Shown here piece by piece: positions 53,397-62,898 of a DNA stretch of 64,000 nt (position 1 is its first letter; each line of letters begins with the position of its first letter). The notes under the pieces were generated by a model that worked only from the letters and a program-made list of their open reading frames with translations, was not told the DNA's origin and searched no databases. A program made the position numbers and the translations under genes. This stretch comes from Bacteroidia bacterium (GTDB taxonomy: Bacteria; Bacteroidota; Bacteroidia; J057): assembly GCA_022760475.1 (NCBI GenBank), contig JALEFZ010000088.1:62001-126000 (forward strand), given 5' to 3'.

Positions 53397-54074
53397 TTAC
53401 CTGAGGTTTTTCATCTCAGCTTGAAGTTTCTTAAGCTCTTCTTGCATGGCTTCGAGGGTCTCCTTGGCAGTTTTTGACTTGTCTACTACCTTTTGCTGCT
53501 CCGCCTCATTCTTTTTGATCTCCTCAACCATTTTTTCGTGGCTCTTTACCAAGTCATGTTGAGTCTTGGTCAATTTGTCGATTTCTTTTTCCTGATCTTT
53601 GATTTTTTCTTCTTGATCTGCAATCATCTGGGCCATGCGGGTCAATTCAGCATTGCTGTCTAGCTTCTCCATAAATCTCTTGGCCGCCTCCATCTCATTG
53701 GGAAATTTAGAAGAGCTGATGAAGTTGTTGTTACCAAGTGAAAGAAACATCTCAACCAGGTAGTTTTCCTTGCTCACTTCCTCAATTTTGAAATAGTAGT
53801 CCATGGTAGAAGAGGAAACTTCTGGAAGGACCACACCTTCGAATACGAAGATGTTCTTATTTACTTTTTTTGCTTTTGCCTTTTTTACAGAGGCGGAGAA
53901 TTTTTTCTCTATGGTTTCCTGCATGATCTCAGGTGATTTTTTGGTTTTTAAACCTACACCATTCGCTACAGGGCTGATTTTTTTGTAGAAATTAAATTTG
54001 TTTTCATAAGCCTTTTGCCCGAATAGGGTAGAAGCAAGAAAGGCCATCGCCAGGAGTAGAACTAATCTTTTCAT
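53397..54074 (-). CDS. Exported coiled-coil protein
   Basis: A 225-residue protein with a signal peptide (LLLAMAFLASTLFGQKAYEN). A central region of about 100 residues resembles a small beta domain (NIFVFEGVVLPEVSSSTMDYYFKIEE); from ~140 on there is a long coiled coil with heptad pattern (EEKIKDQEKEIDKLTKTQHDL, KETLEAMQEELKKLQAEM). No family recognised. Possibly a periplasmic chaperone or spacer by analogy with Skp-like proteins, weakly. Confidence 0.78.
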   Translation of the reverse strand: MKRLVLLLAMAFLASTLFGQKAYENKFNFYKKISPVANGVGLKTKKSPEIMQETIEKKFSASVKKAKAKKVNKNIFVFEGVVLPEVSSSTMDYYFKIEEVSKENYLVEMFLSLGNNNFISSSKFPNEMEAAKRFMEKLDSNAELTRMAQMIADQEEKIKDQEKEIDKLTKTQHDLVKSHEKMVEEIKKNEAEQQKVVDKSKTAKETLEAMQEELKKLQAEMKNLR

Positions 54075-54135
54075 AGTGAATTGAATTTCGTTTCTAGTTT
54101 TTAGATGATTAGGGGTTGTAGAAGTAACACTTTGA

Positions 54136-55314
54136 TTAATTTCTTAGATAAATAAGAATACTTCTCATTAGAAGGATGGCCATAAGGGGGATGAAAGCCA
54201 AGTTCATAGATTGGACTCCAAACATCCAGACCAGAGAAGCAACACCAATCAGAATGGCTGAAAGGAGGAAGTAGCTTTTTTGCCAGTTTTTCATCTCCGT
54301 CCTGATAAAGAATGCCATTACTATATGTAATGGAAATAGCCATAGAATATTGTAATTCCATTCTGTGGAAGTATGTTCGGTCGCAAACCATGCAAGGAAC
54401 AATATTAAGCCTGCAAGCCCCGCCAGGAAGAACAAAAGCCTGTCTAACCAAACTCCTTTTTTATCCTTTCTCCATTGTGAGAAGGTTGCAAGGAATACCA
54501 ATAGAAAAAGCAGGAATGTGGCAAAACCAGGATTCATATAAAATGGTGAAGGGCCAGGAGGTGGATTTCCTTCATACAAAAGTCTTTTTTGCTGCACCAG
54601 AGGTTCTTGCTCGCCATGGCTGTTGATGACTTGAGAGTTGTCAAAATAAAGAGCCAGATAATCCGGCAAGAAAGACTGCTGTTCGTATGTGGGATGGTGA
54701 TCTACTACTGAACCTAATATCAGGTCGATACCAAAACCTGACCATTCCCTGCCAACCAAATAAGGCTCACGAAGCATAGAACGAATGCTGACCTCTGCCT
54801 TTTCATCCTCCTTATACCATCGGATACTGTCTCGCATGACATAGTCCAACATGTCTACCACTCGGGTGGCACAATTGTCATAAATGAAATCGTAGAGATA
54901 GTTTCTATTTTCAGCTTGGTAGTTGTGCAGCAGGAATTCGTAGACCTTTTGCTTCTGCCCAAGGCTCAGGTTTAGCTCCTGGGATTCATATTTTCTTTTG
55001 TAATAATGGTAAACTCTATCAAATCTGCGAAAAGATTCTGTATCCAATCGGTAGATTAACCTTCCCTTTACGAAATTGGTATAGAATTCCATTTCCTTGC
55101 CCTGGACAAAGTCAAAGGTTCCGTAATTATAGACCTGTGAAATGCCATTTATGGGGTCGTGAATCCAAACACCTGTATGCCCAAATGCAGAATACAGTTC
55201 TGCTCCAGGGGCTACCGTAAGCAGGGAAATCTTTGATTCAGGAGATAGCTTCACCTGGGCAAAGCCCGTGAAGGCAAATATTAAAAAGAAAAATAGAGTA
55301 AGCCGGATTTTCAT
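54136..55314 (-). CDS. Lnb-type lipoprotein N-acyltransferase family protein (DUF4105)
   Basis: A 392-residue membrane protein of the DUF4105 family, whose Bacteroides members (Lnb) N-acylate lipoproteins in place of Lnt. Signal sequence (FAFTGFAQV), then a soluble periplasmic domain with probable catalytic residues H46 in SAFGHTGVWI and C148 in YDNCATRVVDM, then about five C-terminal membrane helices from residue ~262. The order and spacing fit the family well. That it matures the lipoproteins seen in this window is inference. The gene lies between an exported coiled-coil gene and an oxidoreductase/lpxB pair. Confidence 0.85.
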   Translation of the reverse strand: MKIRLTLFFFLIFAFTGFAQVKLSPESKISLLTVAPGAELYSAFGHTGVWIHDPINGISQVYNYGTFDFVQGKEMEFYTNFVKGRLIYRLDTESFRRFDRVYHYYKRKYESQELNLSLGQKQKVYEFLLHNYQAENRNYLYDFIYDNCATRVVDMLDYVMRDSIRWYKEDEKAEVSIRSMLREPYLVGREWSGFGIDLILGSVVDHHPTYEQQSFLPDYLALYFDNSQVINSHGEQEPLVQQKRLLYEGNPPPGPSPFYMNPGFATFLLFLLVFLATFSQWRKDKKGVWLDRLLFFLAGLAGLILFLAWFATEHTSTEWNYNILWLFPLHIVMAFFIRTEMKNWQKSYFLLSAILIGVASLVWMFGVQSMNLAFIPLMAILLMRSILIYLRN

Positions 55315-55432
55315 GAACTGGATGATATAGGATAAAGATAAAGTTTTGCCAGTAAGGATTGCAAGCTCTCAAAACTTAGCGTTAAAGACATATTGAAGGT
55401 ATTCTCTTGAGAATTAAAGCACAAAACTTTTC

Positions 55433-56497
55433 CTAGAGAAAACGGTCAAGTTTTGCTTCCTCAGGAATGTCAGGAGACGAGCCTTCGATCCGATCAGCCA
55501 AGAGCCCGGAAAAGTAGGGGCCTAAAAGGATCCCCTTGGTACCAAAACCACCCAAGACATGTGCATGTTGATACTTAGCATGCGTTCCAATTATGGGCCT
55601 CCTATTGGGGGTAGTTGGACGTATTCCAGCCCAATGATCGACTACTTTATAAGCCTGTCTGATGGCTTTTTGAAGGTGAAATTCAATTTCCTCCCTTCCT
55701 TCGGGAGAGGGATTGGGGTGCTCGAAACGGTTTTGATAATTAGAACCAACTACGTAACGATTTTTTGTCCGGTGTACCATGTAAATCTTCTTGGACAAGG
55801 TAAATGGCAACTTCCAGCCGTCTGTTTCAATCAAAAGGATTTCGCCCTTGTTGGGTATTACTTTTATTTTGGGGAAGAATGGATTTTCTGTTAGAAAATG
55901 TCCCTGGGCAAAGACTATGTGGTCAAACCTGATGAAGGTAGCATCCCTGGATATTGTTTTATTGGCAAGGTCTATTTGGTCGTAGGCAATGCGATAAGGA
56001 ATAAAATGGAATGGATATTTGGATTCCATGAATTCATGTGCTGCATCTACAAATGCCCTTGTTTCTACCCAGCCACAAGGAAGAATTTTGATGCCTCCAA
56101 ATGGATTTTCAATTAGATTCGGATAAATAGGTTTTTCCGAAAATTCAACCAAATGGGCATATTCAGGATCTGCTGATCGGACTGTCCATTTGTTATACTC
56201 CTCTATGGTCTTGAATGGGCGATAAATGACTTCTGGGTGGATATATTTATTTAAATCAGGCCATTCATCATGAAAAAAAAAGGAATTGATTTCTTTGAGT
56301 AAGGTCTCTGCCATCCATGACTTAGCTCCAAAGCGACCTGTGATTACATTATACAGGCCTGCCGCAGCCCTGGAAGCACTATTTGGATTCCTATCATCCA
56401 TCATGGTAACCTGATGACCTCGACGGCACAGGTTTAGAGCTAAAAACGTCCCTGCCAGCCCTCCTCCTAGAATAGCTATATGCTTTCTGTCCTTCAT
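55433..56497 (-). CDS. FAD-dependent oxidoreductase (DAO family)
   Basis: A 354-residue flavoprotein. N-terminal dinucleotide-binding motif IAILGGGLAGTFLALNLCRRGHQV with the acidic end DD; central FAQGHFL and the C-terminal IRPTTPNRRPIIG and GGFGTKGILLGPY blocks are typical of the D-amino-acid oxidase/glycine oxidase fold. The substrate is unknown; sequence is compatible with tRNA-modifying MnmC-like or amino-acid oxidases. It overlaps lpxB by 4 bp (ATGA) and is therefore its co-transcribed downstream gene. Confidence 0.88.
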   Translation of the reverse strand: MKDRKHIAILGGGLAGTFLALNLCRRGHQVTMMDDRNPNSASRAAAGLYNVITGRFGAKSWMAETLLKEINSFFFHDEWPDLNKYIHPEVIYRPFKTIEEYNKWTVRSADPEYAHLVEFSEKPIYPNLIENPFGGIKILPCGWVETRAFVDAAHEFMESKYPFHFIPYRIAYDQIDLANKTISRDATFIRFDHIVFAQGHFLTENPFFPKIKVIPNKGEILLIETDGWKLPFTLSKKIYMVHRTKNRYVVGSNYQNRFEHPNPSPEGREEIEFHLQKAIRQAYKVVDHWAGIRPTTPNRRPIIGTHAKYQHAHVLGGFGTKGILLGPYFSGLLADRIEGSSPDIPEEAKLDRFL

Positions 56498-57585
56498 ACC
56501 TGTACGCCTAATTGTTGCAAAACTACGTCAGCAGCCCGCTCTGAGGCTCCCTGTGAACCCAGTTTTTGCCACAGTTCTTCATAATCCTGATTGAGCCTTT
56601 TCTTATGCTTTTCTTCCATTAATTTCTTGAGCTCAAATATTAGATTTTCCTTATTGAAGTCATTCTGGATAAGTTCTTCTACAGCTTTTCGTTCTAATAT
56701 CAAATTTACCAGAGATATAAAGTCAACCTGGACAAGCCTTTTTCCAATGCTGTAGGATAATTTTGAACCTTTGTAAACGACGACTTCCGGAACCTTGAAT
56801 AAGGCTGTTTCAAGGGTTGCTGTTCCTGAGGTTACAACAGCGTAACTGGCTGACTCAAGTAAGGCATAGGTCTGATTCATCCAAATTCCAACCTTGGAAT
56901 CCCCTACGATTTCTTCATAAAATGACTTGGACTGGCTTGGAGCGCCTGCAATGATGAATTGAAATTCGGGAAAATGAGGAATGATTTCCAGCATGGTCGG
57001 CAGCATTCTGCTGATCTCTTGTTTGCGAGATCCTGGCAAAAGGGCAATGATTTTTTTATCAACTTCCTGCTTTTGTTCTTGATCCTGAATGACGTCCAGG
57101 AGGGGATGGCCTACAAAGTCTACTTCCAATCCTTGTTTTTGATAAAATTCTTTTTCGAAGGGAAGAATTACCATCATCTTATCTGTGAAGGCCTGGATGG
57201 TTTTTACCCTGCGCTTTTTCCACGCCCATACCTGTGGTGAGATGTAGTAAATGGTCTTGATATTTTTCTGTTTCAGAAACTTCGCCATTCGGAGGTTGAA
57301 GCCGGGGTAGTCAACGAGGATGACTGCGTCAGGTTGGAAATCCAGGATGTCGCTTTCGACATCTCTGAAAAGTTTTCTGATGATGGAGAGGTTGGATACA
57401 ACCTCGGCAAAGCCCATGAAATTGATGTCTTTGACGTGGGCAATGAGTTCTACTCCCTTGGCTGCCATTTTGTCTCCGCCTACCCCGCGGCAGTTAAGTT
57501 GTGGAAGCCTTTTTCTTAAGGCTTCTATGAGGTTTGAGGTGTGTAAATCACCGGAGTCTTCGCCAGCAATGAAAAACAGTTTCAT
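56494..57585 (-). CDS. lpxB: Lipid-A-disaccharide synthase
   Basis: Forms the beta-1,6 disaccharide of lipid A from UDP-diacylglucosamine and lipid X at the inner membrane face. About 363 residues from the ATG at 57585 (MKLFFIAGEDSGDLHTSNL), the canonical N-terminus. A 23-residue upstream extension (to 57654) crosses the terminator at 57633-57651 and is rejected. Other marks: GVGGDKM, LVDYPGFNLRMA, YYISPQVWAWKK, LLPGSRKQEI, and SGTATLETAL. Followed by a DAO oxidoreductase overlapping by 4 bp. Confidence 0.95.
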   Translation of the reverse strand: MKLFFIAGEDSGDLHTSNLIEALRKRLPQLNCRGVGGDKMAAKGVELIAHVKDINFMGFAEVVSNLSIIRKLFRDVESDILDFQPDAVILVDYPGFNLRMAKFLKQKNIKTIYYISPQVWAWKKRRVKTIQAFTDKMMVILPFEKEFYQKQGLEVDFVGHPLLDVIQDQEQKQEVDKKIIALLPGSRKQEISRMLPTMLEIIPHFPEFQFIIAGAPSQSKSFYEEIVGDSKVGIWMNQTYALLESASYAVVTSGTATLETALFKVPEVVVYKGSKLSYSIGKRLVQVDFISLVNLILERKAVEELIQNDFNKENLIFELKKLMEEKHKKRLNQDYEELWQKLGSQGASERAADVVLQQLGVQV

Positions 57586-57632
57586 GAAAAATGAAGAGCT
57601 TGGTATGTTCTGGAAGCTAAGGTACAAAAAAA

Positions 57633-57651
57633 GCCCGTCGCAATGACGGGC
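57633..57651 (-). terminator. Terminator after tex
   Basis: GCCCGTC pairs with GACGGGC around a five-base loop; on the minus strand it is followed by seven T. It separates tex from the lpxB unit. Confidence 0.8.
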
Positions 57652-57701
57652 CATACAAACACGTTAGCCAAAAGGACTTTTTGGTGTCAACGCACAACTC
57701 T

Positions 57702-59900
57702 TTATCTATTTCTGCCCTTATTCTGTGATTTTTTTATTCTGATGAAATCACTTTTGGGAGCAGGTCTTGATTCTGTTTTCATCGAAAGGGATATTCTCTT
57801 TCTTGCAATATCCACGCCAATAACTTTAACATTTACCTTTTGGTGAACTTTTACCACCTCTGTAGGATGTTTTATAAAGCGATTAGCCATTTGGCTTAGG
57901 TGAACAAGGCCATCTTGATGAACTCCAATATCTACGAAGGCACCGAAATCGGTAATGTTGGTTACGATTCCAGGCAATGTCATGCCTTCTCGGAGATCAC
58001 TCATTTCATTGATGCCATCTGCAAAACTGAACACCTCAAACTTTTCTCTTGGATCTCTCCCTGGCTTTGCGAGCTCATCCATGATATCCTTGAGGGTTGG
58101 AAGTCCTACGGAGTCAGAAGCGTATTTTTTCAGGTCGATTTTCTTCCTGAGTTTTTCGTCTTCCATGAGGTCTTGAACCTGAACAGCTAGATCTTTCGCC
58201 ATCTTTTCCACGATGTGATAGGATTCCGGATGAACGGCTGAGCTATCAAGTGGATTTTTGGCCTCTCTGATCCTCAGGAAGCCGGCGGCCTGTTCATAGG
58301 CTTTTGGGCCAAGTCTGGGGACTTTGAGTAAATCTTTTCTTGATGAGAAAGAACCGTTGGTGTCTCGATATTTGACGATGTTTTCTGCGAGAGAGGGGCC
58401 AAGGCCAGATACATAGGTTAACAATTGCTTGGAAGCTGTGTTCACCTCAACACCAACTTTGTTTACGCAACTAATTACGGTATCATCAAGGGTCTTTTTC
58501 AATAAGTTTTGATCCACATCATGTTGATATTGTCCAACTCCGATAGATTTTGGATCAATTTTTACCAATTCAGCCAATGGATCCATGAGCCTTCTGCCGA
58601 TGGAAACCGCTCCACGGACGGTTACATCTTCATTGGGGAATTCTTCTCTGGCAACTTCTGAAGCTGAGTAGATGGATGCCCCACTTTCATTTACCATAAT
58701 CACAGAGACGGACTTGGGCAAACCAATTTCTTTTAGCCAACTTTCTGTCTCGCGGCCTGCAGTTCCATTTCCAACTGCAATGACCTCAATTTTATGCTTT
58801 TCAATCAGGTGATGAACCGTAGCTGAAGCCTGTGCAGTTTGTCTTTGTGGGGGATGGGGGTAAATGGCATCCTTTTCCAAAAGAACTCCCAATGGGCTCA
58901 GGCATACTACCTTACATCCTGTTCTGAAGCCAGGGTCAAGGGCCATGACAGCCTTTTCTCCAAGTGGAGCTGCCAGTAGAAGTTGGCGAAGGTTTTCTGC
59001 AAATACATTTACAGCTTCAACATCTGCCTTGTCCTTGCTATTTATTCTAGCCTCAGTTTCCAGAGAAGGGCCCATGAGCCTTTTATAGGAATCATGAAGG
59101 GCATCTTTTACAAATGGAGTAGAATCATTTTTGCCTTTGACAAATTGATATTCGAGGGCATAGATCGCATCTTCCTCTTCGGGGCGGATGTTCAAAGAAA
59201 GGATCATTTCCTTTTCTCCACGCCTGAGTGCCAGTAACCTATGAGAAGGAATTTTACTTAGAGGTTCATTGAACTCAAAATAATCCTTGTACTTGGAACC
59301 TTCTTCCTCCTTTCCACGGATCACTTTGGCAGAAACGGTTCCTCGCTTGAGAAAAATATTTCTTAGCCTGGAACGGGCGTCTTTGTCTTCGTTTATCCAC
59401 TCGGCAATGATATCCTGGGCACCTTTTAGGGCTTCTGTTACATCACTTACCCCTTTCTCCTCGTTTACAAAGCTCCCAGCAGAGGTTACAGGGTCAAAAT
59501 TTCCTTTCTGCTCAAATATTTCCTTTGCAAGCGGTTCCAGGCCTTTTTCACGGGCAATGGTCGCTTTTGTTCTTCTTTTTGGTTTGTAGGGAAGATAAAT
59601 GTCTTCAAGCTCACTCATGTTAGGAGCTTTTTCCACAGCCTCCTTCAAATCATCAGTTAGCAATTCCCTTTCTTCCAAGGACTTTAAAATGGCTTCCTTC
59701 CTTTTTTGAAGGGCGGTAAGCTGTTCTGACCTGTCTCGGATTTGTGCGATCTGAACTTCGTCCAAACTTCCAGTCGCTTCTTTTCTATATCGAGCCATAA
59801 AGGGAATTGTGGCTCCCTCCCCCAACATTTTTAGGACGGCAGAGACTTGAAACTTTTGGAGCTTAAGCTCCTGAGAAATGATATTTACCTGGGAAGTCAT
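57702..59900 (-). CDS. tex: Tex family RNA-binding transcription accessory protein
   Basis: A 732-residue cytosolic nucleic-acid-binding protein. Order: N-terminal helical Tex domain (ATIPFMARYRKEATGSLDEVQIAQIRDR), YqgF/RNase H-like domain (VMALDPGFRTGCKVV, VIAVGNGTAGRETESWL), helix-hairpin-helix pair (LLTYVSGLGPSLAENIVKYRDTNG) and a C-terminal S1 domain (GMTLPGIVTNITDFGAFVDIGVHQDGLVHLSQMAN). Known members affect transcription and RNA handling. Single-gene unit by its terminator. Confidence 0.96.
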   Translation of the reverse strand: MTSQVNIISQELKLQKFQVSAVLKMLGEGATIPFMARYRKEATGSLDEVQIAQIRDRSEQLTALQKRKEAILKSLEERELLTDDLKEAVEKAPNMSELEDIYLPYKPKRRTKATIAREKGLEPLAKEIFEQKGNFDPVTSAGSFVNEEKGVSDVTEALKGAQDIIAEWINEDKDARSRLRNIFLKRGTVSAKVIRGKEEEGSKYKDYFEFNEPLSKIPSHRLLALRRGEKEMILSLNIRPEEEDAIYALEYQFVKGKNDSTPFVKDALHDSYKRLMGPSLETEARINSKDKADVEAVNVFAENLRQLLLAAPLGEKAVMALDPGFRTGCKVVCLSPLGVLLEKDAIYPHPPQRQTAQASATVHHLIEKHKIEVIAVGNGTAGRETESWLKEIGLPKSVSVIMVNESGASIYSASEVAREEFPNEDVTVRGAVSIGRRLMDPLAELVKIDPKSIGVGQYQHDVDQNLLKKTLDDTVISCVNKVGVEVNTASKQLLTYVSGLGPSLAENIVKYRDTNGSFSSRKDLLKVPRLGPKAYEQAAGFLRIREAKNPLDSSAVHPESYHIVEKMAKDLAVQVQDLMEDEKLRKKIDLKKYASDSVGLPTLKDIMDELAKPGRDPREKFEVFSFADGINEMSDLREGMTLPGIVTNITDFGAFVDIGVHQDGLVHLSQMANRFIKHPTEVVKVHQKVNVKVIGVDIARKRISLSMKTESRPAPKSDFIRIKKSQNKGRNR

Positions 59901-60001
59901 CCAGAAAAAGGAATTAGTTTTTATGCAAATCTACCAAAAGAGTCTGCACCTTTGCTAATTTTTTTATCCACCCCTTTATCCACCTACATATCCACAAAAA
60001 A

Positions 60002-60021
60002 GGGCAGAGTTTCCCCTGCCC
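60002..60021 (-). terminator. Terminator after the frameshifted adhesin gene
   Basis: GGGCAG at 60002-60007 pairs with CTGCCC at 60016-60021; on the minus strand it is followed by six or more T. Simple but clear. Confidence 0.65.
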
Positions 60022-60049
60022 ATTTGAGTTTATTTGAATCCTTCTATCC

Positions 60050-62661
60050 TTATTTTGCTAACCTGACCTTTTTGATGCTTGCCCCCAGATTGGATTCGAT
60101 TTTTATAAAATAGATCCCATTTTGATATGGCGACAGGTCAAGTATTGGCTTGTCATGCGTGAGTATTTCTCGCCCCCTCAAATCAAAGACACTTATTTTC
60201 TCAATTTTTAGGTCAGGAGCTATTAGTTGGAATATCCCCGAGGAGGGGTTGGGGTAAAGGGTGATCTCTTCCATTTTGGGCTTATCGATTAGGGTTGGCC
60301 CTGCAATGGTATTGATGACTTTTGGGGAGAAGACAGGTTCATTGAAATCAAAATAAACCGCAGCCTGATTAGAAATTTCGGAGAATGGGGCCAGGCATCG
60401 AGATGATTAATCTTGAACCCGATGAAGCCCTGGCTAGCCGCTGGGTCTACATTTGATGGGGGGAGATTAATATTCTCAAAGCTGATTTCAAGCACTCGAC
60501 CTACAAGTTTTATGGTATAAGGGTGGCTGGCTCCAATGGGCTTGAGGGTAGTTAGGTCAAGTTTGGGGTCAATGGTATCTCGAATAGTGACATATTCTAC
60601 CTGAAAGTCCTGTTCATTGCTGAACCAAATATTGTACTGCCTGATATTGTCTGTGGAATCTACGAATCCTGCTGCCCCAATCCCCTTTGACAAGACTTCC
60701 ATTTCAACTTCACTTGATGCCCTTTTGACTTCTTTGGTAAATGACACCTGGTTGTCATCTAGATTGATCTCATTTCCTATCGCTAGTACAGAAGCCTTTA
60801 CCTTGATGGGCGTATTTCCTGGGATGGTTGGACTTAGCCCTCCACGCAATTCATATTTTTTGTTCTCCCCAGGCAATAGGTCAAAGTATGACCATGTCGC
60901 TTTACCGATGGAAGAGTTATAGTTGTAGGAGGTAGGCATTAAAGTGGGGTAAAAGGTAAATAGGAGAGAGTCATGTGTGAGCGAGAGGCTTCCATCATGA
61001 AAAATTGTACCCTTATTTCTTAAAAATAAGTGATAATAGTGTTCTCTGGCTGGCCTAATGGGAGATGTAATGATCTCCAACCCTACATCCAGCATACTTC
61101 CATTTGGGGACAGCGCATAGTTGTTTTCGGAAATATCCGAGGACGTAACTGCGAGTAAGGTTTGGGAATTGGAGGGGCAACTTAGGTTGTAATTTTCAAA
61201 AGATCGATCTAGTTCTGGACGAACAATATAGTTTCCCGCTTTGACTTGAAAGCTGTAAAATCCATGTTCATCAAGTTGAGTGTATTGTTCGCCGAGGTTC
61301 AGGCTAACCCAACCTTCTGATAATGGATAGTCGTTTGCATCGAAAGTACAATTGCCATTTTCATCATGAAAAATCCGCCCAGAAATGGTGTAGAAACAAC
61401 TGTCTGATTCCAGGACAACAGTCCATTTTTCCTTGCAATCAAAAGAATCTGAAACAACTACTGAATATCCTCCTTCCGGAATACCTGCGTTGATGCTATC
61501 CTGGATTCCATTTGACCAATCGAATGTGTAAGGAGGTCGACCACCTGTAACAGCCAATTCAATGGCCCCATTATTCCCTGCACAATCCGGGTTTTGAGTA
61601 TTTAGGCTCACGTGCATACTATCTACATCCAGGCTTAGGTTTTCATCGAAGGAACAAATGTTATCAGAAATACTTAGCGAATAGTTTCCTGCCGAGAGAT
61701 TGGAGATGTCCTTGGTTGTTTCACCAGTACTCCATACATAATTTACAGGTCCATCACTGTTGTTTATGTTGACAATAATTTCCCCATTAGGTGTGGCAGA
61801 ACAGCTTGGATTCCCTATAATGATCTCATAGTCCAGGTTGCCTGATTCATTGACTTCCAATGAATCAATATATGAGCAAGAACCGGCGCTGTCCCACAAA
61901 ATTTCAAGGGTGTATATTCCTTTTGATAAATTTTGAGCTATCAATCCAGTATTCCCATTAGACCAGTTGACTTGCATTTGGGGTAAAGACATTCCTCCCA
62001 ATAAAGGATTGATGGTAATTTGACCATCGCTATTTTGGCAACTAGCATCCAAAATGACCTCATTCAGTTCCATTTCGTCCAGCTCAACGGTAATGGAAAT
62101 AGAATCTGCACAAGCTTGGTTGGAGATAACTTTGGCCTGGACGTCATAAGTTCCTCCTTGGTCAAAGTGGAAACTTGGGACCGTCTGGTTGGAAAAAGCC
62201 ACTGTACCATTGGGAGAGGTCGCCTTCCATTCATAGGTGAGGTTGGCCTGAGGGGCTACATCTACTGAAAAATCATAAAAACCAGGGCCACAGATTTTTT
62301 GGTTTGAGCTAATAGAATTGATGATGGGTTGCTCCCCAACTCTTAAGGGCCTTCCCTGGAAGTAATAATTGAGCCAGACAAAGTTGGTTCCATCATAGAA
62401 TTTTAAAAGGGCAGAAGTATTGTATGTTCCAGGAGAGCTGTAGGTGTGGGTTACAGTTAATGGGCCTTGAACTCGTGGCGAGCCATCATCAAAGTCCCAT
62501 GTAATGTCGAGGAAGTTTCCTACAATTTGTGAAATGGTGAAGGTCGCACTAAGGCTATCACAGCCAACTGAGTCAGTACGGGTCAGCACAGCTGATTGCT
62601 GGGCATAGGAAATAGAAAAGGCTCCCAATAGGAGACCTATGAGAATGATTTGTGTTCTCAT
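60050..62661 (-). pseudogene. T9SS adhesin-like protein broken by a frameshift before its sorting domain
   Basis: The intact frame from 62661 (signal peptide GAFSISYAQQ) gives a 790-residue product ending at 60289: a PKD-like domain (ITWDFDDGSPRVQGPLTVTHTY), three SprB-type repeats (about residues 195-415), a SdrD/carboxypeptidase-regulatory-like domain (ISGRIFHDENGNCTFDAND), and DUF11-like stretches. Just after LDAWPHSP at about plus 60379-60390 the frame shifts: the -1 frame continues EISNQAAVYFDFNEPVFS and then KPKMEEITLYPNPSSG, the T9SS tail, to 60050. One base seems lost in a short run of C. So the product should be about 870 residues with a sorting domain, but as written it loses it. 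It is homologous to the next gene (62899). Confidence 0.85.
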
Positions 62662-62830
62662 GATTAATGGTTGTTTTTTATGTGAAAAAAGCTTGGTGTG
62701 CTATTAGAGATGAAAAGCTGTTAAAAAGCTTTGTTTAATCTCTAAATCAAAGGTAGGAAAAATGCACCAGATTTTAGATCAGCATTAGGTAATATTTTAG
62801 TCTTTGGTTCAGCAGGCCATCAAAAACTTA

Positions 62831-62854
62831 GGCGTATGATTCACATCATACGCC
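62831..62854 (-). terminator. Terminator after the last partial gene
   Basis: GGCGTATGAT at 62831-62840 pairs perfectly with ATCATACGCC at 62845-62854 around TCAC; on the minus strand it is followed by TAAGTTTTTG. Confidence 0.7.
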
Positions 62855-62898
62855 CGGGATTGTAAGTAGGATAATTACCTCGCCTAATAATTCGGTAC

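Noticed and set aside
57586..57654. N-terminal extension of lpxB
   Set aside because: It crosses the tex terminator and precedes the canonical MKLFFIAGE start.
60379..60390. Programmed -1 frameshift at the end of the adhesin gene
   Set aside because: No X-XXY-YYZ slippery site in the right frame and no clear downstream pseudoknot; a one-base loss in a C run explains it better.
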